Shown here in pieces: positions 23,212 through 29,499 of a DNA stretch of 36,837 nt. Location of the stretch: positions 1 through 36,837 of the forward strand of contig JAXHVN010000025.1 in NCBI GenBank assembly GCA_034189165.1, in the 5' to 3' direction. Positions within the stretch are counted from its first letter, which is position 1. Every line of letters begins with the position of its first letter. This DNA is from JAASSS01 sp021767745 (GTDB lineage: Bacteria; Pseudomonadota; Gammaproteobacteria; UBA5335). Both the position numbers and the translations under genes were made by a program. The notes beneath the pieces are model-generated. The model had not been told where the DNA came from and ran no database searches. It saw only the letters and a program-made list of their open reading frames with translations.

Positions 23212-23951
23212 ACGCCGAGGCACACGAGCGGGCGGCCTGGCCGGCAATGGAATTCGAGCGGCGGCTGCGGGCGCTGGGGGCGCGCTACCACATCCACCAC
23301 CCCTTCCATCGCGCGATGCACGCCGGCGAATGCAGCCGGCGTCAGATCCAGGGCTGGGTGGCCAATCGCTACTACTACCAGATCAACATCCCGCTGAAGG
23401 ATGCGGCGCTGCTGGCGAACTGTCCGGACCGGGCGGTGCGCCGCGCGTGGGTACAGCGGCTGCTCGATCATGACGGCCATGGCGGCGCCGAGGGCGGCAT
23501 CGAGGCCTGGCTGCGGCTGGGCGAGGCGGTCGGCCTGGCACGCGGGGAGCTGGAGGATCTGCGCCATGTGCTGCCGGGCGTGCGGTTCGCCGTGGATGCC
23601 TATGTCGACTTCGTGCGCCATGCCCCGTGGCAGGAGGGCATCTGCGCCTCGCTCACCGAGCTGTTCGCGCCGATCATCCATCAGCAACGCCTCGACGGCT
23701 GGCCCGAGCACTATCCGTGGATCGACGACGGTGGGCTCGACTACTTCCGCAAGCGGCTCGGCGAGGCGCGACGGGATGTGGACCACGGGCTTGACTTCAC
23801 GCTGCGCCACTTCAGCAGCAGCCATGCCGCGCAGCAGCGGGCGCTGGCGATCGTGCAGTTCAAGCTGGACGTGCTCTGGAGCATGCTGGACGCCATGCAG
23901 CTCGCCTACGTGCTCGACATGCCGCCCTACTTCACCTGCGCCCAGCCGTGA
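23208..23951 (+). CDS. pqqC: Pyrroloquinoline-quinone synthase PqqC
   Basis: Catalyses the final ring closure and eight-electron oxidation that gives PQQ; it needs O2 but no cofactor. The 247-residue all-helical protein contains RYHIHHPFHRAMHAGECSRRQIQGWVANRYYYQ, GLARGELEDLRHVLPGVRFAVDAYVDF, and AASLTELFAP-like CASLTELFAPIIHQQRL. The end, LDVLWSMLDAMQLAY, is also typical. The start is GTG at 23208, overlapping the pqqB stop (GTGA). pqqD begins with the same GTGA overlap at its end. Confidence 0.97.
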   Translation: MNAEAHERAAWPAMEFERRLRALGARYHIHHPFHRAMHAGECSRRQIQGWVANRYYYQINIPLKDAALLANCPDRAVRRAWVQRLLDHDGHGGAEGGIEAWLRLGEAVGLARGELEDLRHVLPGVRFAVDAYVDFVRHAPWQEGICASLTELFAPIIHQQRLDGWPEHYPWIDDGGLDYFRKRLGEARRDVDHGLDFTLRHFSSSHAAQQRALAIVQFKLDVLWSMLDAMQLAYVLDMPPYFTCAQP

Positions 23952-24220
23952 GCGAGCCGTCGCCGGAGACGCGGCTGCGGCTGCGGCGGGGGTATCGCCT
24001 GCAGTGGGAGCCCGCGCAGGCCGCCCACGTACTGCTCTACCCCGAGGGCATGGTGCGGCTGAACGAGAGCGCCGCGGCCATCCTCGCGGCCTGCGACGGC
24101 CGCGAACTCGGCGCGATCACCGCCGAACTGGCCGACCGGTACGATGCGCCCGGGCTAGCGGCGGACATCCGCGAATTCGTCGCCACGGCACTGGCAAGGG
24201 GCTGGCTCAGCCGTGAGTGA
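23948..24220 (+). CDS. pqqD: PqqA-binding chaperone PqqD
   Basis: A 90-residue RRE (peptide-recognition) protein that presents PqqA to PqqE. RLRRGYRLQWEPAQAAHVLLYPEGMVRLNESAAAIL is the winged-helix core, and GELGAITAEL-like RELGAITAELADRYDAP follows. It starts with GTG at 23948, overlapping the pqqC stop, and its end overlaps the pqqE start by eight bases. Separate PqqD and PqqE genes are kept here; some bacteria fuse PqqC and PqqD. Confidence 0.95.
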   Translation: MSEPSPETRLRLRRGYRLQWEPAQAAHVLLYPEGMVRLNESAAAILAACDGRELGAITAELADRYDAPGLAADIREFVATALARGWLSRE

Positions 24221-25334
24221 GCCAGCCCTGGCACCACTGGCCGACCGCCTGCCGGGCCCGCTGTGGCTGCTCGCCGAGCTCACCTACGCCTGCCCGCTGC
24301 AGTGCCCGTACTGCAGCAATCCGCTGGACTATCCGGCGGTGAAGGCAGAGCTGGATACCGACCAGTGGATCGATGTCTTCACGCAGGCACGGGCGCTCGG
24401 GGCCGCGCAGCTCGGCCTGTCGGGCGGCGAGCCGGCGGTGCGGCGGGATTTGGAGGCGCTGGTCGAGGCAGCGCGCGGACTCGGCTACTACACCAACCTC
24501 ATCACCTCCGGTAAGGGCCTGACACCGGCGCGGGTGCAGGCGCTGGTCGGCGCCGGTATCGATCACGTCCAGGTGAGCTTCCAGGCGGCCGATGCCGCGC
24601 TCAACGACGCCCTGGCCGGCACACGCAGCTTCGCCCACAAGCAGCAGATCGCGCGGGCGGTGAAGGCCGCCGGGCTGCCGATGGTGCTCTGCTTCGTGCT
24701 GCACCGGCAGAATCTGCATCAGGTCGGAGCGATGCTCGCCTTGGCCGAGCGGCTGGAGGCGGACTACGTCGAGCTGGCGACCGCCCAGTACTATGGCTGG
24801 GCGCTGCAGAACCGGCAGGCGCTGCTGCCCACGCGCGGCCAGCTGGCCGAGGCGGAACGGGCGGTGGCGGCGTTTCGCGCCGCTCATACCCGCGGCATGC
24901 AGGTCTACTACGTCGTGCCCGACTACTACGAAGGCCGGCCCAAGGCATGCATGCACGGCTGGGGCCGACTGGCGCTGAACGTGGCGCCGGACGGGACTGC
25001 CCTGCCCTGCCACGCCGCGCGCGTCCTGCCGGGGCTGCACTTCCCCAACGTGCGCGAGCGGACGATCGCCGAAATCTGGCAGGACGATCCGGCTTTCCAG
25101 CGCTTTCGCGGCACCGACTGGCTACCCGAACCCTGCCGCAGCTGCCCGGAGAAGGGCCAGGACTTCGGCGGCTGCCGCTGTCAGGCCTATTTGCTGACCG
25201 GCGATGCCGAGGCCACCGATCCCGCCTGCGATCGCTCGCCGGCACACGCCGCGGTACTCGCCGCCGCCGAGCAGGCCGACGCCGCGGCGCCGGCGCCGCT
25301 GGTCTTCCGCCGCCCGCAGAACGCCAGCCGCTGA
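24213..25334 (+). CDS. pqqE: PqqA peptide cyclase PqqE (radical SAM)
   Basis: Forms the carbon-carbon bond between Glu16 and Tyr20 of PqqA. The 373-residue protein has the radical SAM motif Cys27-x3-Cys31-x2-Cys34 (ACPLQCPYCSN), then GLSGGEPAVRRDLE for SAM binding. A C-terminal SPASM domain carries further cysteines for auxiliary Fe-S clusters: ACMHGWG, LPCHAA, PCRSCPEKG, GGCRCQAY and DPACDRS. The start is GTG at 24213, inside pqqD. No pqqF or pqqG protease gene follows, so PqqA trimming must be encoded elsewhere. Confidence 0.97.
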   Translation: MSEPALAPLADRLPGPLWLLAELTYACPLQCPYCSNPLDYPAVKAELDTDQWIDVFTQARALGAAQLGLSGGEPAVRRDLEALVEAARGLGYYTNLITSGKGLTPARVQALVGAGIDHVQVSFQAADAALNDALAGTRSFAHKQQIARAVKAAGLPMVLCFVLHRQNLHQVGAMLALAERLEADYVELATAQYYGWALQNRQALLPTRGQLAEAERAVAAFRAAHTRGMQVYYVVPDYYEGRPKACMHGWGRLALNVAPDGTALPCHAARVLPGLHFPNVRERTIAEIWQDDPAFQRFRGTDWLPEPCRSCPEKGQDFGGCRCQAYLLTGDAEATDPACDRSPAHAAVLAAAEQADAAAPAPLVFRRPQNASR

Positions 25335-25401
25335 GCGCGCGGCGCCTGTACTAGACTCCCTCGCGCCGGCGGCGGGTCCCGGCACACAAGGAGCTGACGC
25401 G

Positions 25402-26685
25402 ATGACCACGACGATCGCCTCGCCGCTGACACTGCCCTGCGGCGTGCAGCTGAAGAACCGTCTGGCCAAGGCCGCGCTCACCGAGGGCCTAAGTGACGGG
25501 CACAATCGGGCGACGCCGGCACACCAGCGACTGTATCGGGCGTGGTCCGAGGGCGGCGCCGGACTGGTCATCACCGGCAATGTGCAGGTCGACCGCCGCT
25601 ATCTGGAGCGGCCGGGCAACATCGCCATCGACGACAACGGCGGCGAGGCGGCGCTGGCCGCCATGGCCGAAGCCGGCACGGTCGGTGGCAACCAGCTCTG
25701 GATGCAGCTCAGCCACGCCGGGCGCCAGACCATTCGGTACCTGAACTCGGCGCCGGTGGGGCCCTCCGCCGTGCCGGTGAAGCTGCCGGGCGGCGCCTTC
25801 GGCAAGCCGCGGGCGCTGACCGAGGCCGAGATCGAGGATGTCATCGAGCGCTTCACCCGCGCCGCCCGCCTGGCGCAGCGGACGGGCTTCACCGGTGTGC
25901 AGCTGCATGCCGCGCACGGGTACCTGCTGAGCGAATTCCTCTCGCCGCGCGCCAATCACCGCACCGACCGCTGGGGCGGCAGCCTCGAGAACCGCGCCCG
26001 CCTGCTGCTGACGCTGGTCCACACGCTGCGCAGCGAGCTCGGCGCGGCGTATCCGATCTGCGTGAAGCTGAACTCCGCCGACTTTCAGCGCGGCGGCTTC
26101 ACCGACGCGGAGTCCATGCAGGTAGCGGGCTGGCTGGAGACGGCTGGCGTGGACCTGCTGGAAATCTCCGGCGGCACCTACGAGCAGCTCTCGTTCTTCG
26201 GCACCGGCGCGGAAGATGGTCCGGCACCGGCGAAGGCGCAGAGCACCGTCGAGCGCGAAGCGTACTTCCTGGACTACGCCGAACGGATGCGCGAGCGCTG
26301 CCACATCCCGCTGATGGTGACCGGTGGCTTTCGCAGCCTGGCGGGCATGAACCGGGCGCTGGCCGACGATGCGCTCGATGTGATCGGGCTCGGCCGGCCC
26401 CTGTGTGTCACCCCGGCGCTGCCGAACCAGCTGCTGGCCGGCGAAGTCGACGGCGCGCCGCGCCACGAGGACCGCCTGCGCATCGGTCCCGGCGTGCTCG
26501 GGCCGGCCAGTCGCATCAACCGCATTCGCAACTTCAACCACATGTATGCGCAGGGCTGGTACTGCGTGCAGCTGCTGCGCATCGGTCGAGGGGAGGCGCC
26601 GGATCCGCAGATGGGCCCGCTGCGCGGCATGATCGGCTATCTCGCCAACGAGTGGCGCGGGGTGCGGGCGCTGGCGGATCGCTGA
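25402..26685 (+). CDS. NADH:flavin oxidoreductase, Old Yellow Enzyme family
   Basis: A 427-residue FMN-dependent TIM-barrel enzyme; relatives reduce activated C=C bonds or open rings. QLKNRLAKAALTEGL is the N-terminal FMN region, QLSHAGRQ is conserved, and GVQLHAAHGYLLSEFLSP supplies the catalytic HxxH-type pair. HRTDRWGGSLENRARLL and VTGGFRS / IGLGRPLCVTP bind FMN phosphate. It lacks the C-terminal Fe-S and FAD domains of the larger dienoyl-CoA reductase type. AAGGAG precedes the ATG. It follows pqqE by 67 bp, so it may or may not share the pqq transcript. The substrate is unknown. Confidence 0.9.
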   Translation: MTTTIASPLTLPCGVQLKNRLAKAALTEGLSDGHNRATPAHQRLYRAWSEGGAGLVITGNVQVDRRYLERPGNIAIDDNGGEAALAAMAEAGTVGGNQLWMQLSHAGRQTIRYLNSAPVGPSAVPVKLPGGAFGKPRALTEAEIEDVIERFTRAARLAQRTGFTGVQLHAAHGYLLSEFLSPRANHRTDRWGGSLENRARLLLTLVHTLRSELGAAYPICVKLNSADFQRGGFTDAESMQVAGWLETAGVDLLEISGGTYEQLSFFGTGAEDGPAPAKAQSTVEREAYFLDYAERMRERCHIPLMVTGGFRSLAGMNRALADDALDVIGLGRPLCVTPALPNQLLAGEVDGAPRHEDRLRIGPGVLGPASRINRIRNFNHMYAQGWYCVQLLRIGRGEAPDPQMGPLRGMIGYLANEWRGVRALADR

Positions 26686-26693
26686 GCGTCCCC

Positions 26694-26709
26694 GCCGGGT
26701 AAGCCCGGC
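26694..26709. terminator. Hairpin between convergent genes
   Basis: GCCGGG (26694-26699) pairs with CCCGGC (26704-26709) over the loop TAAG, in the 30-bp gap between the convergent oxidoreductase and lipoprotein genes. No T-run is present, so it may act only as a weak bidirectional terminator. Confidence 0.35.
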
Positions 26710-26715
26710 ACCCGC

Positions 26716-27111
26716 TCAGTAACGATCGCGCGCTTCGGGCGCCAGCGTCGGCCCGGCCGGCGTCGGCTGCAGCGTGAAGTTGTATTCGGTGCGGTGCGGG
26801 AAGGCATAAACCGGCGCCGTGGCGGCGGCGGTGAGTTCCGGGTCGGGCGCGGGCGTCAGCACCTGCAGGTTGCAGGCGCCGGTCTCGGGCGTGGCGAGCC
26901 GGTAGCGGCCCTCGGCATCGGTGCGCGTTTCGTAGACACGATCGGCACAGGCCAGGCGCACCGGCGCATCGGCCAGTGGCTCGCCGGCAGTGCCGACGAT
27001 GGTGCCGTGCATGATTCCGGTACAGCCCAGCAACGCGCCGGCCATGAGCAGCACGAGGCCGGTGGCGAGGCGGAGCGCTGGGCGGCGTGACGGGCGCGGC
27101 GTCTTCGGCAT
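26716..27111 (-). CDS. Lipoprotein with carboxypeptidase-regulatory-like domain
   Basis: A 131-residue exported lipoprotein. The N-terminus is basic, then hydrophobic, with a lipobox ending at Cys30 (LLGC). Residues about 35-85 (GTIVGTAGEPLADAPVRLACADRVYETRTDAEGRYRLATP) form a prealbumin-like beta sandwich of the carboxypeptidase regulatory type. Two further cysteines (in RLACADR and TGACNL) could form a disulfide. A flexible, proline-rich tail follows. Function is unknown; such domains often bind surface polymers or stabilise partners. It stands alone. Confidence 0.75.
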   Translation of the reverse strand: MPKTPRPSRRPALRLATGLVLLMAGALLGCTGIMHGTIVGTAGEPLADAPVRLACADRVYETRTDAEGRYRLATPETGACNLQVLTPAPDPELTAAATAPVYAFPHRTEYNFTLQPTPAGPTLAPEARDRY

Positions 27112-27423
27112 GGTTGAGGCTCCGGGTCTTGGCCTTGGGACATGGCCGGGTGGAACTCCGGCGATGCCGGCTTCACATCCTACGCAACCGCGCCGCGACG
27201 TGACCGCCCCGGCGTCTGCGGCGCCGGCCGCAGCCGCTCCTGCCCGCCGGCCGATGTCGCCGCCGAGCCGCCCGGGTCGTTGCCGGTCAGGCGCGCTTGC
27301 CGAACCGTGTCTGGCATCGCGGCACGGGCCTGCAGGCCCTGCGACAGCGAATCGCCATGCCGCGGCCTCGTTCGGCCCCGGCGGCGTCTGCCGGGCGCGA
27401 AACAATGCCACTCCGGTTCGAGG
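27112..27423. other. Gene-free stretch, nothing recognisable
   Basis: About 310 bp between the lipoprotein start and the end of the next leftward gene. Open frames exist on both strands but have low-complexity Arg/Ala/Pro composition, as expected of out-of-frame GC-rich DNA. I saw no hairpin with a T-run, no tRNA-like fold and no clear promoter. Confidence 0.5.
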
Positions 27424-27819
27424 TCAACCGCGTACGAGCACGTCCGGCTGGTGCGGACGCAGCCAGAAGAACAGCAATGCCAGCAGCAGCAGGGCCGGCA
27501 CGTCGCCGATCAGGTGCATCGGCTCGCCGTAGGCGATGGCGTCCCAGGCCATCACCAGGCCGTGCAGCGCCATGGAAATGATGGTGAAGTCGATGATGAT
27601 GCGGTTGCGCACCGGATCCCGGACCGCCATCAGCAGCGCAATGCCGTTGGCGGCGAACATCGCCCAGATCATGTGTTCGTATGGCGGATGCGGCGCCGGA
27701 TTCATCCAGCGAAAGCCTGCCGGCCACAGATCCAGCCCGATGGGCGTGGCGACCAGCAGCGACACGCCGACCACCGCCATCACCACACGCAGCAGCGTGA
27801 GCTTGCGTCCCTCGTTCAT
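27424..27819 (-). CDS. Small four-helix membrane protein of unknown function
   Basis: A 131-residue inner-membrane protein with four predicted helices, near 9-28, 48-66, 74-93 and 103-120. Between helices 1 and 2 lies a conserved-looking PAPHPPYEHMIWAMF segment, and helix 3 begins after RDPVRNRIIIDFT. This layout resembles short bacterial proteins grouped as DUF6632, but I am not certain of that family. AAGGAGAGG precedes the ATG at 27819. It is divergent from the DoxX-like gene. Confidence 0.68.
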   Translation of the reverse strand: MNEGRKLTLLRVVMAVVGVSLLVATPIGLDLWPAGFRWMNPAPHPPYEHMIWAMFAANGIALLMAVRDPVRNRIIIDFTIISMALHGLVMAWDAIAYGEPMHLIGDVPALLLLALLFFWLRPHQPDVLVRG

Positions 27820-27887
27820 CCCCTCTCCTTATCGGCCAGTGCTGCCCGGCGGTCGGACCGTCGCGACGGCCACGGTCCGCGCGGCGA

Positions 27888-27900
27888 TGCTACGGTAGCA
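27888..27900. promoter_or_regulatory. Short palindrome between divergent membrane protein genes
   Basis: TGCTAC (27888-27893) and GTAGCA (27895-27900) flank a single G, in the 137-bp gap between divergent genes. It could be an operator half-site pair or part of a promoter; no matching -35 was found. Confidence 0.3.
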
Positions 27901-27956
27901 GGAACCGCCGCGCCGCGGCGGCGATGGTCAATCCCGGATCCACAGGAGTCTTGCGC

Positions 27957-28343
27957 ATGGACGATCTCGGCCGACTGATTCTTCGTCTTACCCTCGGCGG
28001 CCTGCTGCTGCTGCATGGCATCGACAAGATGATCCACGGGATCGAGCCCATTGCCGGCATGCTCGCCGCCCGCGGCCTGCCGGAGGTGCTCGCCTGGGGC
28101 GTCTATCTCGGCGAAGTGGTCGGAGCCCTGCTCGTGCTGGTCGGCTGGCTGACGCCGCTCGGCGCGCTGCTGATCGTCGGCAACATGCTGTTCGCCCTGG
28201 TGCTGGCGCACGGCGAGCACTTCTTCATGTTGAGCCAGACCGGTGGCTGGCGACTGGAGCTACAGGCGTTCTATCTGCTGACGGCGGTGGCGGTGCTACT
28301 GCTCGGCCCGGGCGCCTACAGCATCGATCGGCGCCGCCTGTGA
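27957..28343 (+). CDS. DoxX-family membrane protein
   Basis: A 128-residue protein with four helices. GRLILRLTLGGLLLLHGIDKMIHGI is the typical DoxX start, and the second helix, LPEVLAWGVYLGEVVGALLVLVG, carries the conserved Glu. The end has LELQAFYLLTAVAVLLLGPGAYSIDR. Family members have been linked to thiosulfate/quinone chemistry and to detoxification complexes, but no partner gene is here, so the role is open. ATG at 27957 follows CAGGAG; an upstream ATG at 27924 has no ribosome site. Confidence 0.86.
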   Translation: MDDLGRLILRLTLGGLLLLHGIDKMIHGIEPIAGMLAARGLPEVLAWGVYLGEVVGALLVLVGWLTPLGALLIVGNMLFALVLAHGEHFFMLSQTGGWRLELQAFYLLTAVAVLLLGPGAYSIDRRRL

Positions 28344-28347
28344 CGGC

Positions 28348-28389
28348 TTGATCTGCGTCATGCCCCCGCCAGACCGTCCGGACTAGACT
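28348..28389 (+). promoter_or_regulatory. Candidate class II FNR/ANR-dependent promoter
   Basis: TTGAT-CTGC-GTCAT (28348-28361) matches the FNR/ANR consensus TTGAT-N4-ATCAA in eight of ten positions. Its centre (28354.5) lies exactly 41.5 bp before the start (about 28396) predicted from the -10 box TAGACT at 28384-28389. This is the spacing of class II FNR promoters. There is no -35 box, as expected of an activator-dependent promoter. It drives the operon starting at 28438. Confidence 0.55.
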
Positions 28390-28437
28390 GGCACCGGGGC
28401 GGCTGCGGCAACCGTCCCACTGGGCAAGGAGAGGCTG

Positions 28438-29499
28438 ATGTCGCGCACCTGGCTGCTCGTTCTGGGCGCCTTGGGACTACTCGTGTTCGCCACCATCGGC
28501 GGCTATCACTGGCTTGACGGCGACGGCGAACTCCCGCCGGGGTTCATCGCCGGCAATGGCCGCGTGGAAGCCGACGAGGTCGACGTCGCGACGAAATACC
28601 CGGGCCGACTGCTGGAGATCACGGTCGCCGAGGGCGACGTGGTCGCGCGCGGTCAGGAGGTGGCCCGGCTGGATCCGGCGGAACTGCAGGCACAGCTGCG
28701 TCAGGCCGAGGCCCAGGCGCGCCAGCTGGAGCGAACCATGGCCTCGGCCGCCAGCCAGCTGGAACAGCGGCGCAGCGAGCTGGCCCTCGCCGATCGCGAC
28801 GTACGGCGCAGTGAGCAGCTCGCCAAGGACGGCTACATCCCGGCGCAGCGGCTCGACGAGCTGCGCACCCGGGCCAGCGCCGCCCGCTCGGCGGCACGGG
28901 CCAGTGAATTCCAGCTGCAGGCGGCAAGAGAAGCGGTCCTGGCTGCCGAGGCGACGGTCGAACAGCTGCGCGTGCGGCTGGCGGAAACCCGCCTCGATGC
29001 GCCGATCGACGGCCGCGTGCTGTATCGGCTGGCCGAGCCGGGCGAGGTGCTGCCCGCGGGTGGGCGCGTCCTCACGCTGCTGGACCTGACCGACGTCTAC
29101 ATGACGATCTTCCTGCCCGCCGCCGCCGCCGCGCGGCTGCCGGTCGGCAGCGAGGCGCGGATCGTGCTCGACGCGCTGCCCGACCTGCCGCTGCCGGCCC
29201 AGGTGAGCTTCGTCTCGCCCGAGGCCCAGTTCACGCCCAAGGAAGTGGAGACGCGCTCGGAGCGCGAGAAACTCATGTTCCGGGTGAAGCTGCGCGTGCC
29301 CGAGGCGCTGCTGCGGCGCAGCATCGACCGCGTCAAGACGGGCGTGACCGGCGTTGGCTACGTGCGGCTGGATCCGCAGGTGCCCTGGCCGGCATGGCTG
29401 GAGTCCCGGCTGACCCAGCCGGCCGCACCCGCCGCGCCCCCATCGCCCTCGCCCGACGCGCCGACGCCGCCCCCCGAATCCTCCGCCACGGCGCCATGA
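28438..29499 (+). CDS. HlyD-family periplasmic adaptor (YhiI-like)
   Basis: A 353-residue membrane fusion protein that links an inner-membrane ABC exporter to the periplasm. One N-terminal helix (about 4-24) anchors it. A split lipoyl half follows (NGRVEADEVDVATKYPGRLLEITVAEGDVVARGQEVARLD), then a long coiled-coil hairpin (about 80-180). The second lipoyl half (RLDAPIDGRVLYRLAEPGEVLPAGG) and a beta-barrel region come next. The C-terminus is an unusual Pro/Ala/Ser-rich tail of about 30 residues. AAGGAGAGG precedes the ATG. Its stop overlaps the ABC gene start (ATGA). Order and content match E. coli yhiI-rbbA-yhhJ. Confidence 0.92.
   Translation: MSRTWLLVLGALGLLVFATIGGYHWLDGDGELPPGFIAGNGRVEADEVDVATKYPGRLLEITVAEGDVVARGQEVARLDPAELQAQLRQAEAQARQLERTMASAASQLEQRRSELALADRDVRRSEQLAKDGYIPAQRLDELRTRASAARSAARASEFQLQAAREAVLAAEATVEQLRVRLAETRLDAPIDGRVLYRLAEPGEVLPAGGRVLTLLDLTDVYMTIFLPAAAAARLPVGSEARIVLDALPDLPLPAQVSFVSPEAQFTPKEVETRSEREKLMFRVKLRVPEALLRRSIDRVKTGVTGVGYVRLDPQVPWPAWLESRLTQPAAPAAPPSPSPDAPTPPPESSATAP

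Noticed and set aside
27142..27978. Plus-strand open frame of 278 codons
   Set aside because: Antisense to the four-helix membrane protein and of random GC-rich composition; no ribosome site or motif.
29394..29495. 34-codon N-terminal extension of the RbbA-like protein
   Set aside because: It overlaps the Pro-rich tail of the adaptor gene in another frame. The ATGA overlap at 29496 and the RbbA length support the shorter form.
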